This document shows, one piece after another, positions 1 to 8,348 of a DNA stretch of 50,427 bases. The stretch spans positions 1-50,427 of the forward strand of contig NZ_JABBFZ010000031.1 of the NCBI RefSeq assembly GCF_012927125.1, written 5' to 3'. The position numbers and the translations under genes were made by a program. Under the pieces are notes generated by a model that searched no databases, was not told where the DNA came from, and worked only from the letters and a program-made list of their open reading frames with translations. Position 1 is the stretch's first letter, and the number at the start of each line of letters is the position of its first letter. Origin of the DNA: Paraburkholderia antibiotica. Lineage in GTDB: Bacteria; Pseudomonadota; Gammaproteobacteria; Burkholderiales; Burkholderiaceae.

Positions 1-54
1 TCTACGCCGATGATAGTGCGGATTGCCCGTGTGAAAGTAGGTAATCGTCAGGCT
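1..54 (+). rRNA. rrf: 5S rRNA, 3' end (partial)
   Basis: The first ~54 bases match the 3' half of a betaproteobacterial 5S rRNA as I recall it, ending in the helix I strand (GTCAGGC). The 5' part lies outside the window. A strong intrinsic terminator follows about 15 bases later, as expected at the end of an rrn operon. The exact 3' end is uncertain by a base or two. Confidence 0.9.
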
Positions 55-67
55 TCTCCTCAGTCAG

Positions 68-96
68 AAACCCCACCCCGAAAAGGTGGGGTTTTT
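68..96 (+). terminator. rrn operon terminator
   Basis: A perfect 7-bp stem (CCCCACC / GGTGGGG) with a 7-nt loop, flanked by an A-run before and a T5 run after. It directly follows the 5S rRNA. Bases 97-312 hold no gene I can support. Confidence 0.92.
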
Positions 97-312
97 GCGT
101 TTACGGCCGCCATAAAGCGGACGCTGAACTGGCAACCAGCGCATGCGCTGCGAAACGTATCATCTCTAGCACCACACCTCTCTTTACCGCAGCGCGTCCG
201 CACGCCACTGCTTATCGATCACACAACATTTGTGCTCCGCAAGCGAAAGCGCTCATAAACAGTATCAGGGCGCCAGGATAGTCCACCCAGCCGCCCCATA
301 CTGCCTCATCCG

Positions 313-1509
313 TTACTTCCCCTGCGCAAGAAACTTCTGCGCCAGCCGAACCCAATACGTTGACCCAACCGGCAAGAGCTCATCGTTGAAGTCATAGCTC
401 GCGTTGTGCAACATGCACGGACCGGCTCCATGGCCTGCTTCGCGGTGGCCGCCCTCGCCGTTGCCCAAAAACGCGTAGCAACCCGGCTTCGCCAGCAGCA
501 TGAACGAGAAGTCTTCTGCGCCCATTGTCGGTTCGACCGCATCGTCGACGTTTTCCGCGCCGACGATCTCTTTCATCACCGACGCCGCAAAACGCGCTTC
601 CTCGCCGCTGTTAATGGTCGGCGGGTAATTCCGATGGAAGTGGACTTCGACGGAGCAATCGTATGCCTCGGCAGTGCTCGTCGCGATCTTGCGCATGCGC
701 GATTCGATCAGATCGAGTGTTTCGGTGGTGAAGGTGCGGACGGTGCCGGCGATCCATGCATCGTTCGGGACGACATTAACCGCATCGCCAGCGTGAATTT
801 GCGTAATTGACAGCACTGCGGTGTCGAGTGGCTTCTTGTTCCGCGTGATGATGCTCTGCAGCCCATTGGCGATCTGCACAGCCGTAAAGACCGGATCGCG
901 GCCATTGTGGGGCAGCGCCGCATGCGCGCCGACGCCTTTGATTTCGATACGAAACTCGTTGCTCGAGGCCATGATCGGACCTTCGGTAACGCCAAAGTGC
1001 CCTGCCGGCATGCCCGGCCAGTTGTGGATGCCGAACACTGCATCCACAGGGAATTTCGCGAACAGACCGTCGTCGATCATCGCCTTCGCGCCGGCGCCGC
1101 CTTCTTCTGCCGGCTGGAAAATGAATACGATCGTGCCGTCGAAATCGCCGTGTTTTGCCAGATAGTGCGCGGCGCCGAGCAGCATTGCGGTATGCCCATC
1201 GTGACCGCACGCGTGCATCTTGCCATCGTTTTTCGAGCGGTGATCGAAGCTGTTGAGCTCCTGAATCGGCAGTGCATCCATGTCGGCTCGCAGACCAATC
1301 GCGCGCGAGCCATTGCCGCGCTTCAATACGCCGACCACACCGGTTTTGCCCAACCCGCGATGAGTCTCGATGCCCCAGGACTCAAGCGTCCGCGCGACGA
1401 GATCGGCCGTTGCCGTTTCTTCGTAGCGCAGTTCCGGATGGGCGTGGATGGTTCGTCGGAGGGTCTGGATTTCGCCGCGGGCGGCCTGGATTTCGGGGAT
1501 CAGTTTCAT
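313..1509 (-). CDS. M20 family amidohydrolase (hippurate hydrolase-like)
   Basis: Protein of 398 aa in the M20D metallopeptidase family, whose members hydrolyse N-acyl amino acids or indole-acetyl conjugates. Visible motifs are the ADMDALPIQE segment (residues 75-84), the metal-binding HACGHDGH segment (about 99-106) with the Cys/His ligands typical of this subfamily, and the FQPAEEGGAG segment with the catalytic Glu pair. The dimerisation domain (roughly 185-300) is present and the protein is full length, with no signal peptide, so it is probably cytoplasmic. I chose the ATG at 1509 because the family begins with MKLIPEIQ-like sequence; the frame is open to 1590, but the extra residues look non-native. 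Substrate cannot be told from sequence. It is monocistronic and divergent from the oxidoreductase gene. Confidence 0.88.
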   Translation of the reverse strand: MKLIPEIQAARGEIQTLRRTIHAHPELRYEETATADLVARTLESWGIETHRGLGKTGVVGVLKRGNGSRAIGLRADMDALPIQELNSFDHRSKNDGKMHACGHDGHTAMLLGAAHYLAKHGDFDGTIVFIFQPAEEGGAGAKAMIDDGLFAKFPVDAVFGIHNWPGMPAGHFGVTEGPIMASSNEFRIEIKGVGAHAALPHNGRDPVFTAVQIANGLQSIITRNKKPLDTAVLSITQIHAGDAVNVVPNDAWIAGTVRTFTTETLDLIESRMRKIATSTAEAYDCSVEVHFHRNYPPTINSGEEARFAASVMKEIVGAENVDDAVEPTMGAEDFSFMLLAKPGCYAFLGNGEGGHREAGHGAGPCMLHNASYDFNDELLPVGSTYWVRLAQKFLAQGK

Positions 1510-1703
1510 GATGGAGTGGTGATGGGTTTGTGCTTGACTTGCGTGGGATCGCTCGGGGCCTCGCCGGCCCGGGCACTTGGGATAATTCATTCTACGCCGA
1601 AGGCCTTTTTGGCGGCACCACCCAGGTCAGTGGCCGATTGACGTAATAAAATTCTGTTTAGCCCGACCACTCACTGCGCACCGCTCGCGAGGACAGATTG
1701 CCG

Positions 1704-3800
1704 ATGAACGCCCCGACCGAATTCGCGCGCGCCGTATGCCCGCACGATTGCCCCGACACCTGCGCGATGCGCGTAACCGTCGACAACGGACGGGCGATCA
1801 AGGTCGTCGGCGATCCTGACCATCCTCCCACGCAAGGCGTGCTGTGCACGAAGGTCAGCCGCTACGCCGAGCGCGTGAATCATCCGAACCGGCTCACCAC
1901 GCCGATGAAACGCATCGGTCGCAAGGGGGAAGGCCGTTTCGAGCCGATCGGTTGGGACGAGGCGCTCAAGCTTGCCGCAAGCCGTCTCGGGGAAATTGCC
2001 CGCCGCGCGCCGGAAGCGATCCTGCCGTACAGCTATGCGGGCACGATGGGGCTAGTGCAGGGCGACAGCATCGCGCAACGTTTCTTCCACAAGCTCGGTG
2101 CGTCGCAGCTGGATCGCACGATCTGCGCGGCCGCCGGCGCCGCCGGCCTGAAATACACGTACGGCGCGGGCATCGGCATGCACACAGAATTTTTCGCGGA
2201 AAGCGAACTGATCCTGATCTGGGGCGCGAATCCGATTGCGTCGAACCTGCATTTCTGGACGCGCGCTCAGGAAGCGAAGCGTCGCGGCGCTCGCCTGATC
2301 GCCATCGATCCGTATCGCTCGCTGACCGCGGAGAAATGCCATCAGCACATTGCGCCGAAGCCCGGTACCGACGGCGCGTTGGCGCTCGGCATGATGAACG
2401 TGCTGATCACCGAAGACCTGCTCGATCACGAATACATCGCGGCCCACACGTTGGGTTTCGCTGAATTGAAGGCCCGCGCGCTCAGTTATCCGCTATCACG
2501 CGTTAGCGAAATTTGTGGAGTCGAAGAGCAGGTAATCGCCGATCTTGCGCGACTTTATGGCGATACGAAGAAAGCTTCGATCCGTTTGAACTACGGTCTG
2601 CAACGCGTGCGCGGCGGGGGTAACGCGGTACGCGCTATCGCGTGTCTGCCATCGCTGACCGGTGCGTGGCGCGAGCGCTCGGGTGGGATGCTGCTGTCAT
2701 CGGGCGGTTGGGCGCCGGTCGATTCGCATGCGCTGCAGCGTCCCGATCTGATGCCCGGCTGGCCGTCGAAGCCCAGCCGCGTCGTCAATATGAATGCAAT
2801 CGGCGACGCGCTGCTGCATCCGGGTGACGCGACGTTCGGCCCGAAAATCGAGGCGCTCGTCGTCTACAACTCGAATCCTGTGGCGGTCGCGCCGGATTCC
2901 GAGCGTGTCGCGGCGGGCTTCGCGCGCGAGGATCTGTTCACGATCGTGCTCGAGCACTTCCAGACCGATACGGCGGACTATGCCGATCTGCTGCTGCCCG
3001 CCACGACGCAGCTCGAACATCTCGACGTGCACAAGTCCTACGGCCATACCTATGTGATGGCCAATCTGCCGGCGGTCGCGCCCATCGGCGATGCGCGTCC
3101 GAACACCGAAATTTTCCGCGGCCTCGCGCGCCAGATGAGCCTCACCGAGCCGGCGCTATTCGATAGCGACGAAGCCGTCGCCGAGGCCGCATTCCGTTGG
3201 GACGACAAGATGCTCGAAGGCGTGGACTGGCCGACGCTCAAGCGCAATGGCTGGGCGCGGCTCAACCTGCCCGACGCGCCGTTCGCCGACGGCGGTTTCC
3301 GCACGCCGTCGGGCAAATGCGAGTTCTACAGCGAACGCCTCGCGCAGCAGGGCCTCGACCCGCTGCCGGACTATCTACCGCCCTATGAATCCGCCGACGG
3401 CGCACCCGAACTCGCGGCCCGCTATCCACTCGCGATGATTTCGCCACCCGCCCGCAATTTCCTGAACAGTACCTTCGTGAACATCGAAAGTCTGCGCGCG
3501 ACGGAGGGCGAGCCGCATCTCGACATCCATCCGACCGACGCGCACGCACGCAACATTCGCGACGGCGAGCCCGTGCGTATCTTCAACGACCGCGGCTCGA
3601 TGCAGGCTCGCGCCCGTGTGACCGACCGGGCACGCGAAGGGCTGGTGGTCGGTTTGTCGATCTGGTGGAAAAAACTCGCGCCGGACGGCCGCAACGCCAA
3701 TCAGTTGACGAGCCAGGCGCTCACGGACCTCGGCGGTTCGGCCACGTTTTATGACTGCCTCGTCGAGGTCGAGCGAGCCGGAAACCACGCTGCAGATTGA
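1704..3800 (+). CDS. Molybdopterin-dependent oxidoreductase, 4Fe-4S type
   Basis: Protein of 698 aa in the DMSO reductase/formate dehydrogenase-like superfamily. The N-terminal 4Fe-4S motif has Cys12, Cys16, Cys20 and Cys48. The molybdopterin domains follow, with the guanine dinucleotide-binding C-terminal domain around residues 565-690. There is no twin-arginine signal, so it should be cytoplasmic. No gene for an electron-transfer subunit, a molybdenum chaperone or a membrane anchor lies beside it, so its redox partner is not evident. The start is the ATG at 1704, with GAGGA 11 bases upstream; an in-frame TTG two codons earlier is less likely. Related enzymes include assimilatory-type and uncharacterised Mo/W-bisPGD proteins. 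I do not assign a substrate. Confidence 0.88.
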   Translation: MNAPTEFARAVCPHDCPDTCAMRVTVDNGRAIKVVGDPDHPPTQGVLCTKVSRYAERVNHPNRLTTPMKRIGRKGEGRFEPIGWDEALKLAASRLGEIARRAPEAILPYSYAGTMGLVQGDSIAQRFFHKLGASQLDRTICAAAGAAGLKYTYGAGIGMHTEFFAESELILIWGANPIASNLHFWTRAQEAKRRGARLIAIDPYRSLTAEKCHQHIAPKPGTDGALALGMMNVLITEDLLDHEYIAAHTLGFAELKARALSYPLSRVSEICGVEEQVIADLARLYGDTKKASIRLNYGLQRVRGGGNAVRAIACLPSLTGAWRERSGGMLLSSGGWAPVDSHALQRPDLMPGWPSKPSRVVNMNAIGDALLHPGDATFGPKIEALVVYNSNPVAVAPDSERVAAGFAREDLFTIVLEHFQTDTADYADLLLPATTQLEHLDVHKSYGHTYVMANLPAVAPIGDARPNTEIFRGLARQMSLTEPALFDSDEAVAEAAFRWDDKMLEGVDWPTLKRNGWARLNLPDAPFADGGFRTPSGKCEFYSERLAQQGLDPLPDYLPPYESADGAPELAARYPLAMISPPARNFLNSTFVNIESLRATEGEPHLDIHPTDAHARNIRDGEPVRIFNDRGSMQARARVTDRAREGLVVGLSIWWKKLAPDGRNANQLTSQALTDLGGSATFYDCLVEVERAGNHAAD

Positions 3801-3935
3801 GTCTGCGTGCGGCCTTTACCCGCTAGAGGTTCGAGGCCGCAGTCTAACCTCGTCGCTTTCACCATTGGCCACAATATGCCCATGCTACGATTCGTTTTTA
3901 GCACGATCATTCGAAAATAATTCAGGAGACGCTGC

Positions 3936-5609
3936 ATGGAGAAAATCTGGCTGAAATCTTATCCGCCCGGCGTTCCCGCAGAGATCGACCCGACGCGCTA
4001 TGCGTCGGTGGCCGAGTTGCTGGAGGAAGCCTTTCGCGAACACCGCGCCAAGCCGGCGTTCGTCTGCATGGGCAAGGAGATCAGCTACGGCGAACTCGAC
4101 ACGCAGTCGCGCAATCTTGCTGCGTGGCTGCAGTCGAAGGGCCTCGCCCGCGGCGCGCGCGTCGCGATCATGATGCCGAACGTGCTGCAATATCCGGTCG
4201 CGATTGCCGCGATCCTACGCGCAGGCTATGTGGTCGTGAACGTGAATCCGCTCTACACGCCGCGTGAACTCGAGCATCAACTGAAGGACAGCGGCGCCGA
4301 AGCGATTATCCTGCTCGAAAATTTCGCGGGCACCCTGCAGGCCATCGTGCGTAATACGGCGGTCAAGCATGTGATCGTCGCGGCGATGGGCGACCTGATG
4401 GGCATCAAGGGCCCGCTCGTGAACTTCGTCGTGCGTAAGGTGAAAAAGATGGTGCCGGCGTGGAGTCTGCCGGGCCACGTCAGATTCAACGACGCCGTCG
4501 CACAGGGCGCGCGCGCGACGTTCAAGCCGGTCCAGCAAGGGCCGGACGACATCGCGTTTCTGCAGTACACCGGCGGCACGACCGGCGTGGCCAAGGGCGC
4601 AACGCTGCTGCACCGGAATCTGATCGCCAACGTGCTGCAGTCCGAGGTCTGGCTCAATCCGGTGCGCGCGAACCGTACCGATATCGATCAGTTCATCACC
4701 GTCGTCGCGCTGCCGCTGTATCACGTGTTCGCGTTGACCGTATGCGGGCTGCTGACGATCCGCACCGGTGGTCTCGGCGTGCTGATTCCGAATCCGCGCG
4801 ACATTCCCGGGACGATCAAGGCACTCGAAGGTTACGCGATCAACACGTTCCCGGCCGTCAACACGCTGTACAACGCGTTTCTGAATAGCCCGGACTTCCA
4901 CAAGCTCAATTTCTCGAAGCTGCTGGCCGCGAACGGCGGCGGCATGGCCGTGCAGGAAGCGGTCGCGAAGCGCTGGTTCGAGTTGACGCGTACGCCGATC
5001 GTCGAAGGTTACGGGCTGTCGGAAACGTCGCCGTGCGCGACCTGCAATCCGGTCACCGCAACGGAGTACAGCGGCACGATCGGTCTGCCGCTGCCGTCCA
5101 CCGAAATCTCGATCCGCGACGACGACGGCAACGAAGTCCCGCTCGGCCAACCCGGCGAGATCTGCATCCGTGGGCCGCAGGTGATGGCTGGCTACTGGAA
5201 TCGTCCGGACGAAACCGCGAAGGTGATGACACCGGACGGCTTCTTCAAATCGGGCGACGTCGGCATGATGAACGCGGACGGCTTCGTGAAGATCGTCGAT
5301 CGCAAGAAGGACATGATTCTGGTGTCCGGCTTCAACGTCTATCCGAACGAGATCGAGGATGTCGTCGCGAAGCTGCCGGGCGTATTCGAAGTCGCGGCCG
5401 TCGGTGTGCCCGATCAGCATTCGGGCGAGGCGGTCAAGCTGTTCGTCGTAAAGAAGGATCCGGCGCTGACGGACGAACAGATCTTCGCGTACTGCAAAAC
5501 GCAGCTGACCGGCTACAAGCGGCCCAAGCACGTCGAATTCCGCACGGAGCTACCAAAGAGCAACGTCGGCAAGATTCTGCGCCGCGAGTTGCGCGACGGC
5601 ACGGCGTAA
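3936..5609 (+). CDS. fadD: Long-chain fatty acid-CoA ligase (FadD-type)
   Basis: Protein of 557 aa, the usual length of FadD. It activates long-chain fatty acids to acyl-CoA in two steps through an acyl-adenylate, feeding beta-oxidation. The AMP-binding P-loop YTGGTTGVAKGA starts at residue 211. The EGYGLSETSP motif lies near residue 360, and the FACS signature region with DGFFKSGDVG and the C-terminal lysine segment SNVGKILRRELR are present. A good ribosome-binding site (CAGGAG) precedes the ATG by 8 bases. Family membership is clear. The exact chain-length preference is inferred from similarity to E. coli FadD. A strong terminator follows at 5641-5677. Confidence 0.9.
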   Translation: MEKIWLKSYPPGVPAEIDPTRYASVAELLEEAFREHRAKPAFVCMGKEISYGELDTQSRNLAAWLQSKGLARGARVAIMMPNVLQYPVAIAAILRAGYVVVNVNPLYTPRELEHQLKDSGAEAIILLENFAGTLQAIVRNTAVKHVIVAAMGDLMGIKGPLVNFVVRKVKKMVPAWSLPGHVRFNDAVAQGARATFKPVQQGPDDIAFLQYTGGTTGVAKGATLLHRNLIANVLQSEVWLNPVRANRTDIDQFITVVALPLYHVFALTVCGLLTIRTGGLGVLIPNPRDIPGTIKALEGYAINTFPAVNTLYNAFLNSPDFHKLNFSKLLAANGGGMAVQEAVAKRWFELTRTPIVEGYGLSETSPCATCNPVTATEYSGTIGLPLPSTEISIRDDDGNEVPLGQPGEICIRGPQVMAGYWNRPDETAKVMTPDGFFKSGDVGMMNADGFVKIVDRKKDMILVSGFNVYPNEIEDVVAKLPGVFEVAAVGVPDQHSGEAVKLFVVKKDPALTDEQIFAYCKTQLTGYKRPKHVEFRTELPKSNVGKILRRELRDGTA

Positions 5610-5640
5610 TAAGCGCACGCGCGCTCATCGCGTGTCAAAG

Positions 5641-5677
5641 AAAAAGCCCGGCGGACGTAAAGTCCGCCGGGCTTTTT
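5641..5677 (+). terminator. fadD terminator
   Basis: A perfect inverted repeat with a stem running from AAAAAGCCCGGCGGAC to its complement, a GTAAA loop and a T5 tail, 31 bases after the fadD stop codon. It is near-symmetric and could also act on the minus strand. Confidence 0.93.
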
Positions 5678-5730
5678 GTTGCGTACTCCGGGAGATCCCG
5701 AACCGCACGCAGCGCAAACGCCGGCGCATA

Positions 5731-5755
5731 AAAAAAGGCGCCCGAAGGCGCCTTT
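5731..5755 (-). terminator. Porin gene terminator
   Basis: The stem AAAGGCGCC / GGCGCCTTT with a 4-base CGAA loop. Read on the minus strand it ends in a run of T residues, 27 bases past the porin stop codon, so it terminates the minus-strand porin transcript. Confidence 0.92.
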
Positions 5756-5781
5756 GAGACAAACTGCGTTTTTACGACTTA

Positions 5782-6951
5782 TTAGAACTTGTGGCGGATA
5801 CCGATGCGAGCGGCGAACTGGTTGTTCGTCGTCGAGCTCGTCAGGCCGTTGATGTTTGCCGTTGCTTCGACAACGTTGCCAGCTGCGTTGACGGTGTCGC
5901 CCAGAGCATGCTGGTACACGCCGATCACGTAGACGTCGGTACGCTTGGACAGGAAGTAGTCCACGCCCACTGCGCCCTGGTGGTACTGAGCACGCGAGTT
6001 GCCTTCGATTTCGGTGCCGCGCGTGTAGTCATACGCTGCGCCGATCAGCAGTGCCGGGGTCAACTGGTACTTGAAGTTCAGTTCGGCGTTGTTGAACGTT
6101 GCCTTCTGGCCAGCGAACGGCGACGCGAACGTCTTGCCGAGGTTGCCGAACTGGATGTTCGAATACGTCAGGCCGACCGTTGCCGCGCCGAACGTGTATG
6201 CGCCGCCTGCACCGATGACCTGGTACGTGTTAGCCGACGTGAAGCCCGAGTACACCGCGCTCGTCACTGCAGCATTCGGTGCAGCGATCGTGCCGCCGTT
6301 GTTGAACAGGCCGCCCGAAGCTGCCGGCGTACGTGCGTTCAAGTAACCAACGCCCAAAGCCAACGGGCCGTTGTTATAGCCAGCACCCAACGACCAGATC
6401 TGGTTGCCGGTGAAGTTGCCTGCCTGGCCGCCGAGGCTGTACGTGCCGCCGAACGTCAGGCCGCCGTAGTTCGCGCTCGTGTACTTGATCGTGTTGTTGG
6501 TGCGATACGCGTTGTTGAAGTTGTCGATGTCGCCCGGGTGAGCAGCGATGTAGCCGCCCCACTGGTCGCCCGCTTCGAACGGACCGACGTAGTCGACGAC
6601 GGAGTCGTACTGACGACCCAGCGTGACCGTACCGAACTGGCTCGACAGGCCGACGTATGCCTGACGACCGAACATCAGACCGCCTTGACCGAGCTTGCCG
6701 TTCGTCGTGTCAAAGCCGTTTTCCAACACGAACAGAGCCTTCAGACCGCCGCCCAGATCTTCCGTGCCGCGCAGGCCGAAACGCGAGCCTTGCAGGACGC
6801 CGCTGGACATGTCGTACTTATGGTAGCCGCCCGAGTTGGTGTTCATGTTGATACCAACGTCGACGATACCGTACAGGGTCACGCTGCTCTGAGCATGTGC
6901 GACGCCTGCGAATGCGCCCAGTGCTGCGAGAGCGAGAAGCGACTTTTTCAT
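5782..6951 (-). CDS. Outer-membrane porin, Gram-negative trimeric (OmpC-like)
   Basis: Protein of 389 aa. A classic signal peptide (residues 1-20, cleavage after AHA) is followed by QSSVTLYGIVDVG, the first strand typical of Burkholderia/Bordetella general porins. The mature chain is rich in alternating aromatic/Gly beta-strand segments and ends in Phe (RIGIRHKF), the Bam recognition signal. It should form a 16-stranded trimeric diffusion channel. The start is the ATG at 6951, with GGAGA 9 bases upstream; the frame is open to 7077, but that part is leader DNA. Several paralogues usually exist per genome, so no symbol is given. Codon use is strongly biased, as in highly expressed genes. Confidence 0.94.
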   Translation of the reverse strand: MKKSLLALAALGAFAGVAHAQSSVTLYGIVDVGINMNTNSGGYHKYDMSSGVLQGSRFGLRGTEDLGGGLKALFVLENGFDTTNGKLGQGGLMFGRQAYVGLSSQFGTVTLGRQYDSVVDYVGPFEAGDQWGGYIAAHPGDIDNFNNAYRTNNTIKYTSANYGGLTFGGTYSLGGQAGNFTGNQIWSLGAGYNNGPLALGVGYLNARTPAASGGLFNNGGTIAAPNAAVTSAVYSGFTSANTYQVIGAGGAYTFGAATVGLTYSNIQFGNLGKTFASPFAGQKATFNNAELNFKYQLTPALLIGAAYDYTRGTEIEGNSRAQYHQGAVGVDYFLSKRTDVYVIGVYQHALGDTVNAAGNVVEATANINGLTSSTTNNQFAARIGIRHKF

Positions 6952-7256
6952 CGAATGATCTCCAAGGATTACGAATCTTTTGTACAAGGCAAAATATTTA
7001 ATTAGTGCTGAGGGCCTTGCTTGTCCAACTTCGCGAGAAGTTGCCACGTAATGTAACAAAAGGCATACATGGCACAAAGAAAAAGGAAGCGACCAGGAAC
7101 GCGCCTGTTTCGTTTACGCAACATGGTCTAAAATCGGAAATCGGCCGCTAATTTCATGCGAATTCGAGGTTCCCGGGAAACCGGTTTTGCGCCGCAAAGC
7201 CTTGTCGCGCGGAGCTTGCGGATCGATCGGTCGGTTGTCGAATCTGGGAGTGCTTT
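6952..7256. other. Divergent intergenic region, porin / coq7
   Basis: 305 bases without a supported gene. The porin side is AT-rich, with a run on the minus strand (CTAATTAAATATTTTGCC) that may hold the -10 and leader. A perfect 7-bp inverted repeat sits at 7026-7043. On the coq7 side I see only a Shine-Dalgarno (GGGAG, 7246-7250) and no convincing sigma-70 promoter. Confidence 0.6.
7026..7043. repeat. Perfect inverted repeat upstream of the porin gene
   Basis: CAACTTC, four bases (GCGA), then GAAGTTG. It lies 75-92 bases upstream of the porin start codon. It could be an operator palindrome or a hairpin in the 5' leader. Nothing in the window identifies a cognate regulator. Confidence 0.6.
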
Positions 7257-7895
7257 ATGTTGCTGGATGAGTTGATTAGCGAGTTTGATCGGGGTTTACG
7301 CTCACTGACTGGCGTGTCGCGGATGAGTCGTCCGCTGCCCGTTCCGCAGGTATCCGCGGCGGTGATCGAGGCGCCGGAATTGTCAGCGGCGGAGCGCGCG
7401 CACTCGGCTGGACTGATGCGCGTAAATCACGTCGGTGAGGTGTGTGCGCAGGCGCTTTATCAGGCGCAAAAATTCGCGACTCGCTCGCCGTCGTTGCGCG
7501 CTATGTTCGATCACGCCGCGACCGAGGAAGAAGACCATCTCGCCTGGACTGCGAAGCGCCTCGAAGCGCTCGACTCCCGTCCGAGTCTGCTCAATCCGCT
7601 GTGGTACGCCGGCGCGCTTGCGGTCGGTCTCGCTGCCGGGCGCATGGGGGATCGCGTGAGTCTCGGCTTCATGGCCGAAACCGAGCGTCAGGTCGAACAG
7701 CATCTGGACAGCCATCTCGAGCAGTTGCCTGCCGCCGATCACGAATCGCGCGCGATCGTCGAACAGATGCGCGCTGACGAAGTGCAGCACGGCAAGGCCG
7801 CGATGGATGCGGGCGGTATCGAGTTGCCATTTCCCGCGCGCTCGCTCATGCGTGCCATGTCGAAAGTGATGACGCGCACGGCCTACTACATATAA
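7257..7895 (+). CDS. coq7: Demethoxyubiquinone hydroxylase (Coq7 family)
   Basis: Protein of 212 aa, a carboxylate-bridged di-iron monooxygenase that hydroxylates 2-polyprenyl-3-methyl-6-methoxy-1,4-benzoquinol in ubiquinone synthesis. It replaces flavin-dependent UbiF in many Alpha- and Betaproteobacteria. The ferritin-like ligands are visible: Glu61 in HVGEV, the ExxH in EEEDH (residues 90-94), a later Glu in ETERQVEQH and the final ExxH in DEVQHGKAA. The hydrophobic helix around residues 113-130 fits a membrane-surface association. GGGAG lies 7 bases before the ATG. It functions with the octaprenyl diphosphate synthase gene elsewhere in this window, though the two are not linked as an operon. 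Confidence 0.93.
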   Translation: MLLDELISEFDRGLRSLTGVSRMSRPLPVPQVSAAVIEAPELSAAERAHSAGLMRVNHVGEVCAQALYQAQKFATRSPSLRAMFDHAATEEEDHLAWTAKRLEALDSRPSLLNPLWYAGALAVGLAAGRMGDRVSLGFMAETERQVEQHLDSHLEQLPAADHESRAIVEQMRADEVQHGKAAMDAGGIELPFPARSLMRAMSKVMTRTAYYI

Positions 7896-8210
7896 CAGCG
7901 CGTCCGGATCGTCCGAGCACCGCGCGCAAATCGGCGCGTGTTTAACCTCATTTAACCTCTTTTCCGGCAGTGAGACGGCACCGCGCGTGCCGCCCTTCAT
8001 CCGTCCCCGCAACGCCGCTTTACCTCCTCCACACTGTCTTAACGATCTCTTTCAATCCGCGCTGTTCCCTCGCACTTTTCACGTATCACCTTCACAACTT
8101 GCACTAGCTCGTTCATTTATAACGGTTTTCCGTTTTGTGTATGACGTGTACGAGTCGCGCTAAGTCCTTGTTCTATCAAACAAAATCCACTCGAAAAGCG
8201 GGCCGCTCCC

Positions 8211-8239
8211 TTGACCCCTGTTTAGCGTTCCTCTAAAGT
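8211..8239 (+). promoter_or_regulatory. Putative sigma-70 promoter of the dcw cluster
   Basis: TTGACC (8211-8216, 5 of 6 to consensus), a 17-base spacer, then TAAAGT (8234-8239, 4 of 6). The -10 overlaps the first MraZ-box-like repeat, so a bound repressor would compete with RNA polymerase. Inferred from sequence only. Confidence 0.6.
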
Positions 8240-8274
8240 GGGAGACAGTGTGAGAAAGTGTATTTTTGTGTGAT
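8235..8274 (+). promoter_or_regulatory. MraZ-box-like operator: four 10-bp tandem repeats
   Basis: Four consecutive 10-base units: AAAGTGGGAG, ACAGTGTGAG, AAAGTGTATT and TTTGTGTGAT. All share GTG at the same phase. MraZ boxes in other bacteria are direct TGGGN repeats spaced by 5 bases (10-bp period) ahead of mraZ, and unit 1 holds an exact TGGGA. The match in position and period makes autoregulation by MraZ the natural reading. Confidence 0.72.
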
Positions 8275-8348
8275 CTCAGCACCACTTTCGGGTAGATTTT
8301 CACGGATCGGACAGCCGGCGCAACAGCGTCGCAAGAGGGGAGAGCGAA

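Larger units (their letters stand above)
7896..8348. other. 453-bp leader region upstream of mraZ
   Basis: No supported gene. In order it holds a 10-bp tandem direct repeat (TTTAACCTCA / TTTAACCTCT, 7941-7960), a TATAAC hexamer at 8118-8123 next to a small palindrome AACGG-TTTT-CCGTT (8121-8134), the likely main dcw promoter (8211-8239) and the MraZ-box-like repeats (8235-8274). About 75 bases of leader follow before the mraZ start. No clear coq7 terminator is present. Confidence 0.7.

Noticed and set aside
10..258. An 82-codon plus-strand frame at the start of the window
   Set aside because: It begins inside the 5S rRNA and runs through the rrn terminator, so it cannot be a gene.
3865..3891. 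A fadD promoter TTGGCC / TACGAT
   Set aside because: The 15-base spacer and weak -35 make it indistinguishable from chance.
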